64,000 nucleotides of DNA from Tridacna crocea (GCA_943736015.1 OX031069.1:39094728-39158727), one strand, 5' to 3'. Counted from the first letter of the stretch, positions 45,811-57,189 are shown. Notes: generated by a model from the sequence alone, not told the origin. A program made the numbers and translations.

Positions 45811-46038
45811 TAACCTTTTACCTCATAAGGCATTTCTATAGTATCTCTAATTGACCCTAAATAACAGTAAGGATGAACCCCTTTCTTATGTGTATATGAC
45901 ACCTTTTGATAGCATAGAAAACATCGTGACAAAAAGTGGAATTGCTCGTCACGAGCAATTTCACCTTTTGCCACAATGTTTTCCAAAGGCTCCTACAAGC
46001 AATGCGTAGAAATGAGTATCTATGGAGTAAAGGGTTAA
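45811..46038 (+). mobile_element. Family A MITE, variant hairpin core
   Basis: The core reads ATTGCTCGTCACGAGCAAT instead of AATGCTGGTAACCAGCATT, with the change on both arms. TTAACCTTTTACC and GTAAAGGGTTAA end it. Confidence 0.85.
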
Positions 46039-46292
46039 TATGTAGATCACGCCTACTACCCATCACCCCCAATCCTCTTTTTCTTTCTATCCGAATGTTA
46101 ATTTTCTTTTTGTAGTTCGATCAGTCAATAAGTTACATCGATTATTAAACTGTTATTTAATTAACTACCCTAACATCAAGAGACAAATTATAAAAAAAGT
46201 CTCCGATTTCTTTTATTCCATTTGTTGATTTGGGGACCGTTTGAAGAGTCTGTGTACACACTACAGTCAACCAACCCTTTTTTTTCCCGACG
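46039..46292. other. Intergenic, nothing recognised
   Basis: No repeat or coding signal was found. Confidence 0.4.
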
Positions 46293-46520
46293 TAGCAAAC
46301 TACGTTGGCTTTTTACCCACTTCTTGCCAAAGAATAGGCCTCCACAGATGCCCGCAGAATAAACTTGTCCGTGCTTTTTTATCAATTGCATGAGCACTAC
46401 GTTGTACTCTTACCGCGTAAGAATAAAACGTAGCCAGCAAATGGTAAAATTGCCTTCACAAATGCCTGCAGAACGACTTTGTCCGTACTTTTTTACCAGT
46501 TGCATGCTACGTTTTATTCT
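46293..46520. mobile_element. Two related short TIR elements side by side
   Basis: The segment 46420-46520 has TIRs AGAATAAAACGTAGC with its inverse. The segment 46293-46403 shares a direct copy of the interior (TGCCCGCAGAATAAACTTGT versus TGCCTGCAGAACGACTTTGT). Confidence 0.6.
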
Positions 46521-46540
46521 ATTGACTGAAAACATTAACA

Positions 46541-46668
46541 TTTGCTGTGGGAAAGGAAGAAAACTTCGTGGAAAAAGGAGAAAATGCTGGTTACCAGCAT
46601 TTTCTTCTTTTCCCACCGTGTTTTCAAAAGGCTTCTTTCTCAGGGTCGTTAAAAGTCGAGATTGTGTA
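46541..46668 (-). mobile_element. Family A MITE, partial
   Basis: A good hairpin on CTGGTTACCAG and AAGTCGAGATTGTGTACCAG remain; the far end is missing. Confidence 0.8.
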
Positions 46669-46867
46669 CCAGAATTCAACACTATATCATGAGATGCAAT
46701 AAACCACAATGCAATACAAACCTTTTTTTCATAAATGTACACATACATCTACGTATGAGCAAAATAACATGTAAGTTTGACAATACAATGGGTGAAAAGA
46801 AAATATTCAGTGTCAATGAGCTTCGTATTTAGATAATATACAGAAGATAATTGTGTGTGGGGTTTTT

Positions 46868-47285
46868 TTTTTTTCGGTTAAAGATCGGCATTCATTTCAT
46901 CGAGTGAACATAATCGGTATAATATTTTCCGACGAGCGGCTGTTAACGAGATGAAATAAATTTCGATCTTTAACAGAAAAATACAAATAATCTATTCATT
47001 TCATGCTTTTAACACTTTCTTGGAGGAACTTTATCAAAGTCCAGTACAATCATTTTCAGTTATTCCCTGTGGCATACCCCTCTGCATAGCAAAGCATTAC
47101 AATATTACGTCAAGCGCGAGAAATGTAAGGTAAATGACATCATATTTCCATCTGGTTGTGGGTCAAGCGCATTTTACCTAGGTAATTAGATTATAAAAAT
47201 CGGTATTTTCAGTGGTAGTAACCATGAAATATCGAAAAATATTTCACCGATATTTCTTGATGACCCACCGGAAAACATGAAATAA
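46868..47285 (+). mobile_element. Family D element with eroded palindrome
   Basis: GGTTAAAGATCGGCATTCAT, a shortened palindrome, the family body and a CATGAAATAA end are present. The CRE-like octamer is mutated to TGACATCA. Confidence 0.8.
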
Positions 47286-47291
47286 GATGAA

Positions 47292-47520
47292 TTAACCCAT
47301 TACAACACAATCCCAACTTTTGACGCTTCTGAGAAAGGAGCCTTTAGAAAACATTGTGAGAAAAGGAGAAAATGCTGTTAACCAGCATTTTCTCCTTTTC
47401 CCACCATGTTTTCTACCCTTCACAAACCATATTTCAAATTTTCAGTCACTGTTATTTTGTCGTCTGCAAATGCTTTCAATTTGGACCAGTCTAAAATGTT
47501 GTTGTTTGGTAATGGGTTAA
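47292..47520 (+). mobile_element. Family A MITE, full length
   Basis: TTAACCCATTACAACACAAT to TTGGTAATGGGTTAA, well-paired hairpin. Confidence 0.94.
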
Positions 47521-47627
47521 ATATAAAATGGAGACTTCCAAAAATTCGAAGAAAAAGATAGTAAAATGGAATGAAATCCCAGCTCGAAATTTGGTTTGGT
47601 CAGACTGTTATTTGTTATCGGACAGTG

Positions 47628-47692
47628 TAGATACATGATCGTACTGGGCGTTGATTACGGCCAGATCTTCATCTTCACTGTCTGCTAAAAGA
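47628..47692 (-). mobile_element. Family B MITE core, diverged
   Basis: TATCGGACAGTGTAGATACA and ATCTTCACTGTCTGCTAAAAG are visible. Confidence 0.55.
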
Positions 47693-47896
47693 CAACAACA
47701 ACAACAAGAAAAACAAATAGTTGTCGCCCGAGGCATTTTACAAATCGATTAACTTTTGATTCATCAAGTAGCGATCAAATATTTGATTTAGATAATTACC
47801 TCAACATCAAGATCAAAATATAGCAACGGTACTTGGCGGTCATTTTGTTTTCCATCTCCGAAATCGGACACCCTTCGGTATCAGGGATTTTCTATA

Positions 47897-48106
47897 TTAA
47901 CCCTTCGGTTGCTAAGCGCGACTCGCCGAACTTTTGCAGACAGCTTAGATCAAGATCAGACTGCACAGAACGTGCAGTCTGATCTTGGATCCACACTGTC
48001 CGATATAGAGATATTGATGTCCAAAACATAACTTTGAAAAGGCATTATTCAGGTTTCTACCGTCGAATTGACAATTTTATTTCAGTTATATAGCTGGATA
48101 AGGTTA
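47897..48106 (+). mobile_element. Family B MITE, full length with both TTAA
   Basis: TTAA-CCCTTCGGTTGCTAAGCG at the left and TATATAGCTGGATAAGG-TTAA at the right. This copy defines the family ends. Confidence 0.92.
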
Positions 48107-48116
48107 ACCCCTAACG

Positions 48117-48353
48117 TGCTAGGCCGCATGGCTCAATACTAAGGGTATATGACACGTGATCTGTGGAGGTAGCGGGTTCGATATCCGGTTTTGGCAAACT
48201 TTTTTTCCGGCGATTTTTCGCCTCTCACCTCTCATACATGTGAGAAAAGTAGTCAGTGGCTTTGGAAAGAAAATTGTGTCAGTACAGGTGTGAGAAAGCC
48301 AGGAAATACGTGGGTGCGTCACTGACCGCCATACTATGACTTAAGCTGTTAAA
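48117..48353 (+). mobile_element. tRNA-headed SINE, third family
   Basis: Head GGCCGCATGGCTCAATACTA with B box GCGGGTTCGATATCC, a body containing AGTCAGTGGCTTTGG, and a tail AAAACGGCGTTAAACTCTAA. Confidence 0.7.
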
Positions 48354-48403
48354 ACGGCGTTAAACTCTAATACAAACCAAAGTAACCTGCTAGGCGCTGC
48401 GTA

Positions 48404-48597
48404 AAGCCAAATTCGAAAGCATTTGCAGACGACAAAATAAAAGTGACTAAATTTTTTTTTTTTTTTTGGAGGGTAGAAAACATTGTGGGAAAATGAGAAA
48501 ATTCTGGTGACCAGCATTTTCTCCTTTTCCCACAATCTTTTCTAAAGACTTCTCTCTTAGGGTCGTCAAAAGAAGGGGTTGTGTGGTATTGGCTTAA
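48404..48597 (-). mobile_element. Family A MITE, left end lost
   Basis: GCATTTGCAGACGACAAAAT, a T run, the hairpin and GTGTGGTATTGGCTTAA. Confidence 0.85.
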
Positions 48598-48762
48598 AGG
48601 GTAAACTGACCAATTGACCAACTGACCAGAGGGGCTTTGTCAATAAGAACGTGTGAAGATTACACTATGTGAACGGAAGATCAAACAGCGGGAACGAGAC
48701 AAATGTCTGTGTGTGTTCTTTTATTTGTTTATTTATCTAGATTTCTCACTAGCCTTCTTTAC

Positions 48763-48954
48763 ACCCGCCACAGCCCGGCAGGTCAGTCGGTAACGTACAG
48801 AAATTGAATACAGATGGTCGTCAGTTCGAATTCCTGGCCCAGTTAATTTATTTCTGAGGATCGATTGTAATAACTGCTGCAGAATTCATTCCTCTTTCAT
48901 CACTGATCATCGTTTCTACGATAATCATCCTGGAAACCAGTCGGTATAAGGTAG
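48763..48954 (+). mobile_element. Probable tRNA-headed SINE, diverged
   Basis: GGCAGGTCAGTCGGTAACGT (A-box-like) and TCAGTTCGAATTCC (B-box-like) are correctly spaced; the tail is unclear. Confidence 0.45.
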
Positions 48955-49531
48955 TGCACTTCCGGTGAAAATTGTAATTGGTTGATAAATACATGTAAGG
49001 ATAAATAAGGATTTATGCAGAAATAATATTTTTGCACATTTCTAACAGATCAGAAATTCCGTTTATGTCTATCTTGAAATTATTTTTTCATACTTTGGTT
49101 TTCTGAAAAGGGAGGTAATTATTATCTCTTTTTGAATTGACAATATAGTGGTTTTAGATTTATAGATGATAATTTAAAGAAGGAAAAAATGGAAAAAATG
49201 AAATGGTGAAAGGAGTTCAATAATACTCATTCTTAACCCATTACCACTCAATCCCTACTTTTGACGCCCCTGAGAAAGAAGCCTTTTGAAAACCCTGTGG
49301 GAAAAGGAGAAAATGCTGGTAACCAGCATTTTCTCCTTTTCCCACAGTGTTTTCTACCCTTCCCAAAACAAATTTCAATTTTTCAGTCACATTTATTTTG
49401 TCGTCTGCAAATGCTTTGAATTTGGACCAGTCTAAATATTTCTTGTGTGGTAATGGGTTAATTATAGCTAATTTTGCAGGATGATATTTTAATGGAAATA
49501 GCTGTTTTCCATTACACAGGTCTTACCTTAA
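48955..49531 (+). mobile_element. Family E MITE carrying a nested family A MITE
   Basis: The E body is recognisable on both sides of 49233-49461. The left TIR has lost a short segment. The right end is CATTACACAGGTCTTACC-TTAA. Confidence 0.92.
49233..49461 (+). mobile_element. Family A MITE nested in family E at TTAA
   Basis: TTAA-CCCATTACCACTCAATC to GTGTGGTAATGGG-TTAA. The E copies at 14395 and 26911 have a single TTAA at this point, so this insertion duplicated it. Confidence 0.97.
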
Positions 49532-49914
49532 GGTAGTAGACCCATAACACTCCTAGTGCAGCATTGAATAAATTGTTATGATAGTTGATAAACACGGATT
49601 TATGCAGATATAATACTTTTGCATATTTTTAACCGACCAGAAATTCCTTTGATGTCTGTCTTGAAATTATCTGTTGATACTTTTGTTAGTTTTCAGACAA
49701 CGGAGGTAATTATTATCTCCGTTTGTTATGAGAATAAAGTGTTTTTAGATTTATAAATGATAATTCTAATAAGGAAAAAAAAGGAAAAAGTGGCTAGGTT
49801 AAAGTGGTACAATAATACTTATCTTTAATAATAGCAAATTTTGTATGATGATATATATAGTTTTCATAGTTGAAATACATGTAGCTGTTTTCTATTACGG
49901 ATCCACTATCTTAA
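49528..49914 (+). mobile_element. Family E-related MITE, diverged subfamily
   Basis: TTAA-GGTAGTAGACCCATAA and TTACGGATCCACTATC-TTAA ends. The interior aligns with E through CAGAAATTCCTTTGATGTCT and GGAGGTAATTATTATCTC. Confidence 0.88.
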
Positions 49915-50249
49915 TCCTTAGGCTGCTAAGCTCGTCTTGCTGACCTTTTGCGGACAGTGTAGATCAAGATCAGACTGCACAGAACGTGCAGTCTGATCTT
50001 TGACCTACACTGTCCGATAAAGAGATATAACATATCTTTGAATAAGCAATATTTGGGTCTTAAATGTTGATTGGTTGATTGACTGGTGTTTAACGCCGTT
50101 TCAAGATTATTTCAGTTATATTGCGGCGGCCAGTGCACCTATCCACGCGATCCCGGAGCCACTGGCTGCTTTCCAACACAGTCATCGTCGAAACAATTTC
50201 AATGTCAAATTAGACATTAATTTTAGTTATATAGCAAGATAGGGGTTAA
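49911..50249 (+). mobile_element. Family B MITE carrying a nested SINE
   Basis: TTAA-TCCTTAGGCTGCTAAGCT to TATATAGCAAGATAGGGG-TTAA. The SINE fragment 50062-50222 interrupts the right half. Confidence 0.88.
50062..50222 (-). mobile_element. SINE fragment with CAATC-type tail
   Basis: Reverse strand GAAACGGCGTTAAACACCAG followed by TCAATCAACCAATC, the same 3' end type as 48117-48353; the tRNA head is missing. Confidence 0.65.
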
Positions 50250-50473
50250 CTCAGTACAAAAAGACAAATTAATAGACTTGAAATTTGAAAGCATTTGAAG
50301 ATGACAAAATAAATGTGACTGAAAATTTAACATCTATTTTATGAAGGGTAGAAAACATAGTGGGGAAAAGGAGAAAATGCTGGTTACCATCATTTTCTCC
50401 TTTTCCCACAATGTTTTCTAAAGGCTTCTCTCTCAGGGTCATCAAAAGTAGGGGTTGTGTTGCAATGGGTTAA
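50246..50473 (-). mobile_element. Family A MITE, full length
   Basis: TTAACTCAGTACAAAAAGAC to GTTGCAATGGGTTAA; it shares its first TTAA with the B copy. Confidence 0.9.
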
Positions 50474-50488
50474 TATGCCATGTGGACA

Positions 50489-50571
50489 CTTTTTCTCCTT
50501 TTCTCACAATGTTTTCTAAAGGCTTCTCTCTCAGGGTCATCAAAAGTAGGGATTGTGTGGCAATGGGTTAA
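50489..50571 (-). mobile_element. Family A right-half duplicate
   Basis: TTTTTCTCCTTTTCTCACAA to GTGGCAATGGGTTAA repeats the end of the adjacent copy with very few differences. Confidence 0.88.
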
Positions 50572-50670
50572 AGTGCCTAGTATACACTTTATTGCAATTT
50601 GATATGTCTCCGTTATTTTAGATTGTTGCGTTTGATTGTACCTCAAACATTAAATCCACTGATTTTTGTC

Positions 50671-50903
50671 AACCTACAGTCCTGCTAAATAGTAAAAATG
50701 TTGAATGATATTCTAAAGTCGATTGTAAAATCCCAAACATTGCTACTTCAAAGTGACTGTGTGGGTTGTGGGGGGGGGGGGAGAAATATCTCCTTATCGG
50801 ACAGGGTAGATCCAAGATCAGACTGCACGTTTTGTGCATTCTGATCTTGATCTAGACTGTCCGCAAAAGGTCCCTGAGTCGCGGTCTGTCGCCTAAAGGT
50901 TAA
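50671..50903 (-). mobile_element. Family B MITE
   Basis: GTCCTGCTAAATAGTAAAAA to GTCGCCTAAAGG-TTAA with a G run near 50768-50780 and a near-perfect core stem. Confidence 0.8.
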
Positions 50904-51033
50904 CGCCTGGTCAAGGTAGTAAGTCTAATTGTGACTGTATAGAAATATTAAACCAAATTTTGATCTGTTTTTTTTTTTTAGTTTGTGTGCTCTCAAACGA
51001 TCTCAGATAATACCAGTAGACCTTGACAAGCTG

Positions 51034-51150
51034 GTTGGAAATATTGTGGGTAAAAAGAAGAAAATGCTGGCACTCGGCATTTCTTCTTTACCAACGATGT
51101 TTCTTAAAACCTTTGATTTAAAAACCGGACCACATGGCATAAAGGTTTTT
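51034..51150 (-). mobile_element. Family A MITE, degenerate core
   Basis: GGAAATATTGTGGGTAAAAA and AAAATGCTGGCACTCGGCAT. Confidence 0.55.
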
Positions 51151-51478
51151 AATCATGCACATCTGACTTAAAATGCATACATGTACATACAACACAAAGA
51201 ATTATTCAATTACAGGAAAAAATTTTTTTTTTACGTCATATTATCCTAGTGTCTCACTCATACGAGTGTCAAACAATGTAGACGCGTACGATGCAGCACG
51301 AGCGAGGTGTTACATTTAGAGACACGTGACATACAAGGAAAAAAGAGCCGACCTTGATATTGGGTCAAGTTACTCGTACACGTGTTCCGGATTGCCGGTA
51401 TTGCGCAAGGATTATTGGCCGGAAATCTGATAATTTTCCACCGGAAGTGATATTCGGTTGCATATGCCTTAATTAGGG
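51151..51478. other. Intergenic, nothing recognised
   Basis: No repeat or coding signal was found. Confidence 0.4.
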
Positions 51479-51770
51479 CCGAGCTCTGTTGCTCAGGCGG
51501 CAACAAAAACAGTTTTTAATTCAAAGGTCATTGGATCGAATCCCAGCCGCCAGGTCAAACATTTTTCAAAGATTTGCGACAAAAGGTATTCTCCTCTCTC
51601 TAGTACTCCACATGTTTTTCGATGGTGTGCACGTGGGAAAGTTGTACTAGTCAGTGGCTTGGACAGACGGCGTTGCTCAATGTACTTGAGAAAGTTTGGA
51701 TAGGTGAAACAACCGGCAAGGCTACTAGCCCTGGAACGTGACTAGCTTAGCTTCAGGCCTTGACAGCTTG
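51479..51770 (+). mobile_element. tRNA-headed SINE, related to 48117
   Basis: Head CTCTGTTGCTCAGGCGGCAA, B box TTGGATCGAATCCC, then the shared body AGTCAGTGGCTTGG. Confidence 0.65.
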
Positions 51771-51784
51771 TTCTACATTGATTC

Positions 51785-51836
51785 GTTTTTGCGTTTATTT
51801 ATCCTCGCCAGAGGTTCTCCATATTTGCGACGATAG
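51785..51836 (-). mobile_element. 3' fragment of the first SINE family
   Basis: GCGTTTATTTATCCTCGCCA matches the tail regions at 12296 and 29930; a 5'-truncated insertion. Confidence 0.75.
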
Positions 51837-52087
51837 ATTTTTTATCTATGCCGTTGGCTCCGTAGGTAAAATTTTACCAATGAAATTCTTTCGGAGTTTC
51901 AGAATATCATAACTTCTGCCATCGATAAAGTTATTATATTTGAGGCTGAAAGATTTACATAGTAATGTTTAATCAGGGTAGAGATGATTCGAACCTGCAA
52001 TCATACGCCACTATTTGTAAACGGTAACACAGGTTACCAATTTTCGATTATAGGAAAAGCTGCTGGTCATTTTAAAATTTGGTAGGC
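51837..52087. other. Intergenic, nothing recognised
   Basis: No repeat or coding signal was found. Confidence 0.35.
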
Positions 52088-52677
52088 TTGTATCGATCAT
52101 CTTCGCGAGCCAAGGTTACGAACGCACTACATGTACGTGGATCTTACGGTGGCGGATCGAGCCCGATTTCGAGATTCCTGCGGTACGTCCCCTATATATC
52201 GGATACTGTTTTTATACCCCTTTACATCTCATTTCTGATAGCCAATGAAATATCGTTTTACAAACCGCTTACGATTACAATAATTCAACATGAAGCAATA
52301 ACCACAAACGTACTTCGACATTTCATCGTCAGGTGCTGAAATAGAGCCTAAAACCTCCGATAATTGATCGATCACACTGAAACTTTCTGTAAATATTGCT
52401 CGTTATGTTTTTTCGGTATACTAAGTAAATCACTACAGATCCTGCACACATCCACGGTGTTATCCATGTTTACCTTCTATTTTTATCCGAAAGGTCGCGA
52501 CCTTGTTCTATTTTTATCAAAGATGAAATGCTAGGAGCGATTTGATTGAGCAGTTAGAGCTGGCTGTAACCAATGAAAATGCGTATCGAGGAATGTAAAA
52601 ATCAAGCTCGATCCGCCAAGGGTACAGTAGCGTAGTTGATCGTTACCCTTGGCTGGCGAAGATGTGTATCGATCTTC
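52088..52677. mobile_element. Non-autonomous TIR element of about 590 bp
   Basis: Terminal segments TGTATCGATCATCTTCGCGA...GTGGCGGATCGAGC and GCTCGATCCGCC...TCGCGAAG-type sequence ending GATGTGTATCGATC are inverted over about 75 bp with gaps. The interior has no recognisable transposase. Confidence 0.7.
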
Positions 52678-53070
52678 ATCTCAACGGTCTGTCGGATGAT
52701 AACAGGAGATACAACGGATACTAGTGAATGTGGTAATCACAACAGCAAGACGATATGATTTGCTGAACTTAATCACGTGCTCATGAAGTAATCTACCGGA
52801 TAATTTTCAGGATGCCCGGTGTCCCCCAGTACAACTTTCGCAAAGATTGCCTTGTATTTCAATGAACACTATATGTATTTATTTCATGCTGTTCTTGTTA
52901 ATGGCGTTGCAATGTAATCAAACTACCCTTCTCTCTTTTCCGACACTGGCAACAAGCGTAGCTGTTTAATGGACAATAAACCAAAGTCAGATTGCACAAA
53001 GCGTGTGGTCGGTCGGACTTTTGATACACGGAAAATAAAATCAGGTTCTGAGTTTACCTTGGAATTTCAA
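52678..53070. other. Intergenic, faint B-like trace
   Basis: AAAGTCAGATTGCACAAAGC near 52983 is weakly B-like. Confidence 0.35.
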
Positions 53071-53300
53071 CGTAACTCTTTACTATATACAATATCGAGG
53101 ATTCGCGACCCTTAGCTACAGCGATTATAGCTTTTGAAAACATTGTGGGAAAAAGGAGAAAATGCTGGTGACCAGCATTTTCTCCTTTTTCCCAAAATGT
53201 TTTCAATCCATTCAAAGAAAAACTAAACCATTTGTTTCACACTTACTTTGTTGTCTCGCAAATGTAAGCCGGATTAAGATTACCTCTTGGTCGTCTGAGG
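53071..53300 (+). mobile_element. Family A MITE with eroded ends
   Basis: The hairpin GAAAACATTGTGGGAAAAAG on CTGGTGACCAG is strong; the ends are diverged. Confidence 0.8.
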
Positions 53301-54051
53301 CGATCCCGGAAAAAAAAGACGTGCTTCTATTGCAGTACCATTTTTTAATGGATAATTTCAGATCATGGATGGTCCATCAGTAAAATGTAGCAGTCGTAGC
53401 CTGGAGGGTTTGGATTCAAGCCTCTGTAGCACTGAGGCTTTCGCCAGGGTGTCGATGAGAAAAAATTCATATCTCAGATTCTCGTGAAGACCAGAAGGTA
53501 TGTAAAATAACATAAACAATGTCTATTACGTGGAAAACCATGCAATTCATCTTTCCATCCATCCATTCATCCATTCATCCAGTTTTCGAGCAGAGTTGTC
53601 TTCCGTTTACTCTCATCATACATCTCTGCAACGGGCTAAATGACAAGAATCTTGTCAAACCGAGGAAAACATGTTTTGTTACTATTTAACTGTTTCATGT
53701 GTAACAGAATAAAGTAGGCAAAGGAAATATGATCCCGGATACATTATAGGTGCATTCAAACAGATGAATTTACCTGTATACAATGGAACTATTTTTTCAA
53801 ACTTCTTTACTGAGCAGAATCTTACGATTGGTCTTTCTTTCACCGACATTGTGTCGCCATTTTGAGTTATGGTCACGTGACGAAAATATCACGTGATAAC
53901 GGACTACTTTCTGAGCCAACCACAGAGGTGAATGGGAATGATCTACCCTGCAATAGAGTGGTATTCATCCATGCATGCATTTATGCATCCATCCGTCAGT
54001 GAGTCAATCAGACAATCCCTGAGATTATCAGTCTACGAAAACGTTAAAATT
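53301..54051. other. Intergenic, (CATC)n patch
   Basis: A CATC-rich run lies at about 53558-53580. No gene was seen. Confidence 0.4.
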
Positions 54052-54303
54052 TAAACCTTTATCACAATATTCTTATTCTTTAAAGACTAGAAATCCAGCT
54101 TATGAGATCATATTGCGAAAAACAGCAACAAAAAAAAAAAAAAAAAAAACGCGAGGATGCGGTACCTAACCAGGAGTTTCTCTTTTGTCCCCGCAACACT
54201 TTCAGGTCTTTCAAAGACTGAACCACTTACTAAAGCCCCATTATAATTGTTCGCCTGCAAATACTTTGAATTTAGACAAGCAACCGAATTTGTGTTTGGT
54301 AAA
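54052..54303 (+). mobile_element. Family A MITE, degenerate with a poly-A run
   Basis: AACCAGGAGTTTCTCTTTTG, TTCGCCTGCAAATACTTTGA and GTGTTTGGTAAA are in order; A run at about 54130-54149. Confidence 0.6.
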
Positions 54304-54588
54304 AAAAAAAATTTCCTGGAATGGTTGATGAATCTTGAGTACTTCAGCTAAAATTCACAATCATTATTTTAATTTTCACAAAAACATGTATTGTCGGTTT
54401 TCTGATGGTCTCTGAAAAGATGTTTCTAAATTTGATATTTCTTTACTTATTATTATTTTCTGTATTTGATTTCATAAAGGAACATGGAGAAGCAAAAAGA
54501 GTCATTGTTAATGTGATATTTCAGTGGTCCTAACTGTGTTGAATATTATCGTCGAATCATCTATTTTATCTATTTTTGCCACTGCAAC
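54304..54588. other. Intergenic, nothing recognised
   Basis: No repeat or coding signal was found. Confidence 0.35.
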
Positions 54589-55555
54589 TTAAAGGGCAAA
54601 TCAACAAGTTTCTGATATGACTAATTTTGAAATCTACATCTATCAAATGGCAACCTGGTAATATTGTAATTTGAAAAAAAAATTAGTAAAAGTACTTTTT
54701 TTCAATTTATATTTTTGCTTATTAGTTTTTCTTGCATCGCTTACCTCCCTTACTTATTGTAGCGCACCTTGATCTGTGACGTCATAGGAGCGTTTGTTTC
54801 AATATGGACCTTGTTTCAGATAGTGAAATGAGCGATATTTAAGACGAAGGAATACACGATTCTAGGCCGGTAAGGCCGTACATGTACCACCAAGTTTTTA
54901 ATGAAACTTAATAGTTTCTGATGATAAGGATAAAAGTAAAAATTCGCCCACCAATGGCGAAAATAACGATGTTATGCCGGACTTTTGAACAGCGTGATGA
55001 GTATCACGCCTACATGTATTAGGCTACGGGACGAACGTCGCTTACAGAAATATTATTCGATACATGATAAAATTAAGTGTACGGCATAAGCTTTGTTTCA
55101 CTTGAATTATTTTCAGTAGATTTACGGGTGGCATTAATAATAATAATAAAAAAGACGGTTTCAAGACAGTGTCACGACTACACAGTTCCCCGACACTTTT
55201 AAAGACATTTCTCCTACACTTTAGTTTCACGTCAAATAACCAATTTCTTGACTTTTACGATTGATAATCGTGAGATGTTAGTTCTAACTATTTGTTGATG
55301 GATTCTATATTTGTACCTTGTAAAGAATTCTGTAAACATTGACAGGTACAAAATTTGTTCTCTCATGGGTGAAGGGTTACACAATAAATCGCGATTTTCG
55401 TGAGGATAAGAATAGTTTGAAATGCTGTTAACGAGCGTGAAATTTGAGAAATTAATATGTTCCGAGATCCAATCATCAAAATTATTTATATTCTGGGTAA
55501 CCACGTTTGTATCAATTTATCCTTTATCCACAATATGTTCTACTTTTAACACTTT

Positions 55556-55793
55556 ACCATACGACAAAATATTAAACAGGTCCAAACTGAAATAGCTTGC
55601 AGACGACAAAATAAAGTTATATATTTCAAAAATTGAAATTTTTTTCCAACAGAGTAAAACACTGTGTTAACAGGAGAATATGCTGGTTACTAGGTTACTT
55701 TCTACTAAGTACCTGGTTACTTTCTTACAATGTTTTTAAAAGTCTGCTGTCTTCAGGGTCGTAAAAATTATGGATCGATTGGTAAAGGGTTAA
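55556..55793 (-). mobile_element. Family A MITE, diverged
   Basis: TTAACACTTTACCATACGAC to TTGGTAAAGGGTTAA. The hairpin centre has a duplicated GGTTACT segment. Confidence 0.85.
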
Positions 55794-55847
55794 ATATAAA
55801 TCCCACACATTGGGCACAAGTTCTGGTTAAGTTCACATGGAGCAGTA

Positions 55848-56127
55848 TCCGAATTTGAATTTTGATTTGAATTTGGTCTGGTCCAAAATTTGCCGTCTGG
55901 GAAAGCGTTAAATTGTTACCAAACATCAAATTTATTGACTCAACCGAATTGAAAGCAATTAGAGTCAACAAATTAGATTTAACTCGCATGTTTGTACTTG
56001 TTTTTGATGGGTAAAAAACATTGTAGAAAAAGGAGAAAATGCTGGTCAGCAACATTTCTCTTTTACCTATAATGTTTTCGAAAGTTTTTTTCTATCTTTA
56101 CAAGGGTCGTAAAAACAAAAGATTTCT
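55848..56127 (-). mobile_element. Family A right-half fragment plus a reverse A copy
   Basis: About 55848-55912 is a forward right end (GGTCCAAAATTTGCCGTCTG). About 55908-56127 is a reverse copy with hairpin core AAAATGCTGGTCAGC. Confidence 0.65.
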
Positions 56128-56438
56128 CTCAGTAGCCTGTCTAGAAGACAGAGTATGGAGAGGAACAGGGAAATATCCACAAATCAGAAATGTAAAGATA
56201 CAATTCAAAATTTGTTCAAAATGTTAGTAAGTTGTCAAATCATTTTTAAGAGTGAAATGTCGAAGAGAAGAAGTGTACGGGATAAAAGCTGTAACATGGG
56301 TTTACTGTCACAAACAAACATTACAGAGTAAAGGGGTGAGATATGCAAATGTTATGTAACCATTTCCTGTATTGTTTCAACTGGCCGGTGATGGATTAAC
56401 ATTTTTGACCATGACTAGGGGTAGCCAGATACTGACTT

Positions 56439-56755
56439 CACCCTTTACCATGCAAACCCTAGGTCTAGTTTCCAATACCCAAAGAAAGAGTGTTTGAAAA
56501 ACAGTGTGGGAAGAAATAGATGTTTACTGTTTCAGGGCAAATCCTAATATATTTTGACCATACTGTTTTTTATTCCAATCAGCTGCAAATGTTTTTGGTT
56601 CACAATTCTTTTGTTGTCAGCAAATTATTTCAATTTGAACCAGTCTAAAATTTTTGTGTTTGGTGAATGGTCACTTGACCCTTTGTTTTTTACAACCCTG
56701 AGACAGAAGCCTTCTGAAAACATTGTGGAAAAGGAAGAAAAAGCTGAAACACTTG
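56439..56755 (+). mobile_element. Diverged family A copy followed by an A left half
   Basis: About 56439-56677 runs from CACCCTTTACCATGCAAACC to GTTTGGTGAATGG. About 56678-56755 is a left half ending at the hairpin stem. Confidence 0.65.
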
Positions 56756-56837
56756 AAAGTTAACATCATTTGAACAATCGAGACTTTGGTACTTGCAAAA
56801 TCTATGTTATGAATTTGGATGAATATGTTATGTTGTT

Positions 56838-56963
56838 GCCTTTGAAAACATTGTGAGGAAAAGAGAAAATGCTAAGATTTTCTCCTTTTCCCATAATGTT
56901 TTCCATCCTTTCCAAATCAAATTTCATTTCAACTTTTGATTACCATTTTTTGTCATGTGCAAA
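56838..56963 (+). mobile_element. Family A partial copy with hairpin tip deleted
   Basis: GAAAATGCTAAGATTTTCTCC shows loss of the palindrome tip; both ends are missing. Confidence 0.75.
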
Positions 56964-57189
56964 TTAACCCTTTACCAAACAATCCCTGGTTTTTACAACC
57001 CTGAGATGGAAGCCTTTTTAAAACATTGTGGGAAAAGGAAAGAATGCGGGTAACCAACATTTTCTTCTTATCCTACAATGTTTTCTATCCTGGTGGAAAC
57101 AAATTTCAATATTTCAGTTAGGCTTACTTTGTTTGCAAATGCTTTTAATTTGGACCATTCTAAAATTTTGTCTCTTGGTAAAGGGTTAA
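56964..57189 (+). mobile_element. Family A MITE, full length
   Basis: TTAACCCTTTACCAAACAAT to TTGGTAAAGGGTTAA, hairpin moderately eroded. Confidence 0.9.

Noticed and set aside
46188-46397. Two frames sharing MQL(I/V)KK(H/Y)GQ..SAGIC
   Set aside because: They arise from two related short repeats (46293-46520); the frame is short and interrupted between copies.
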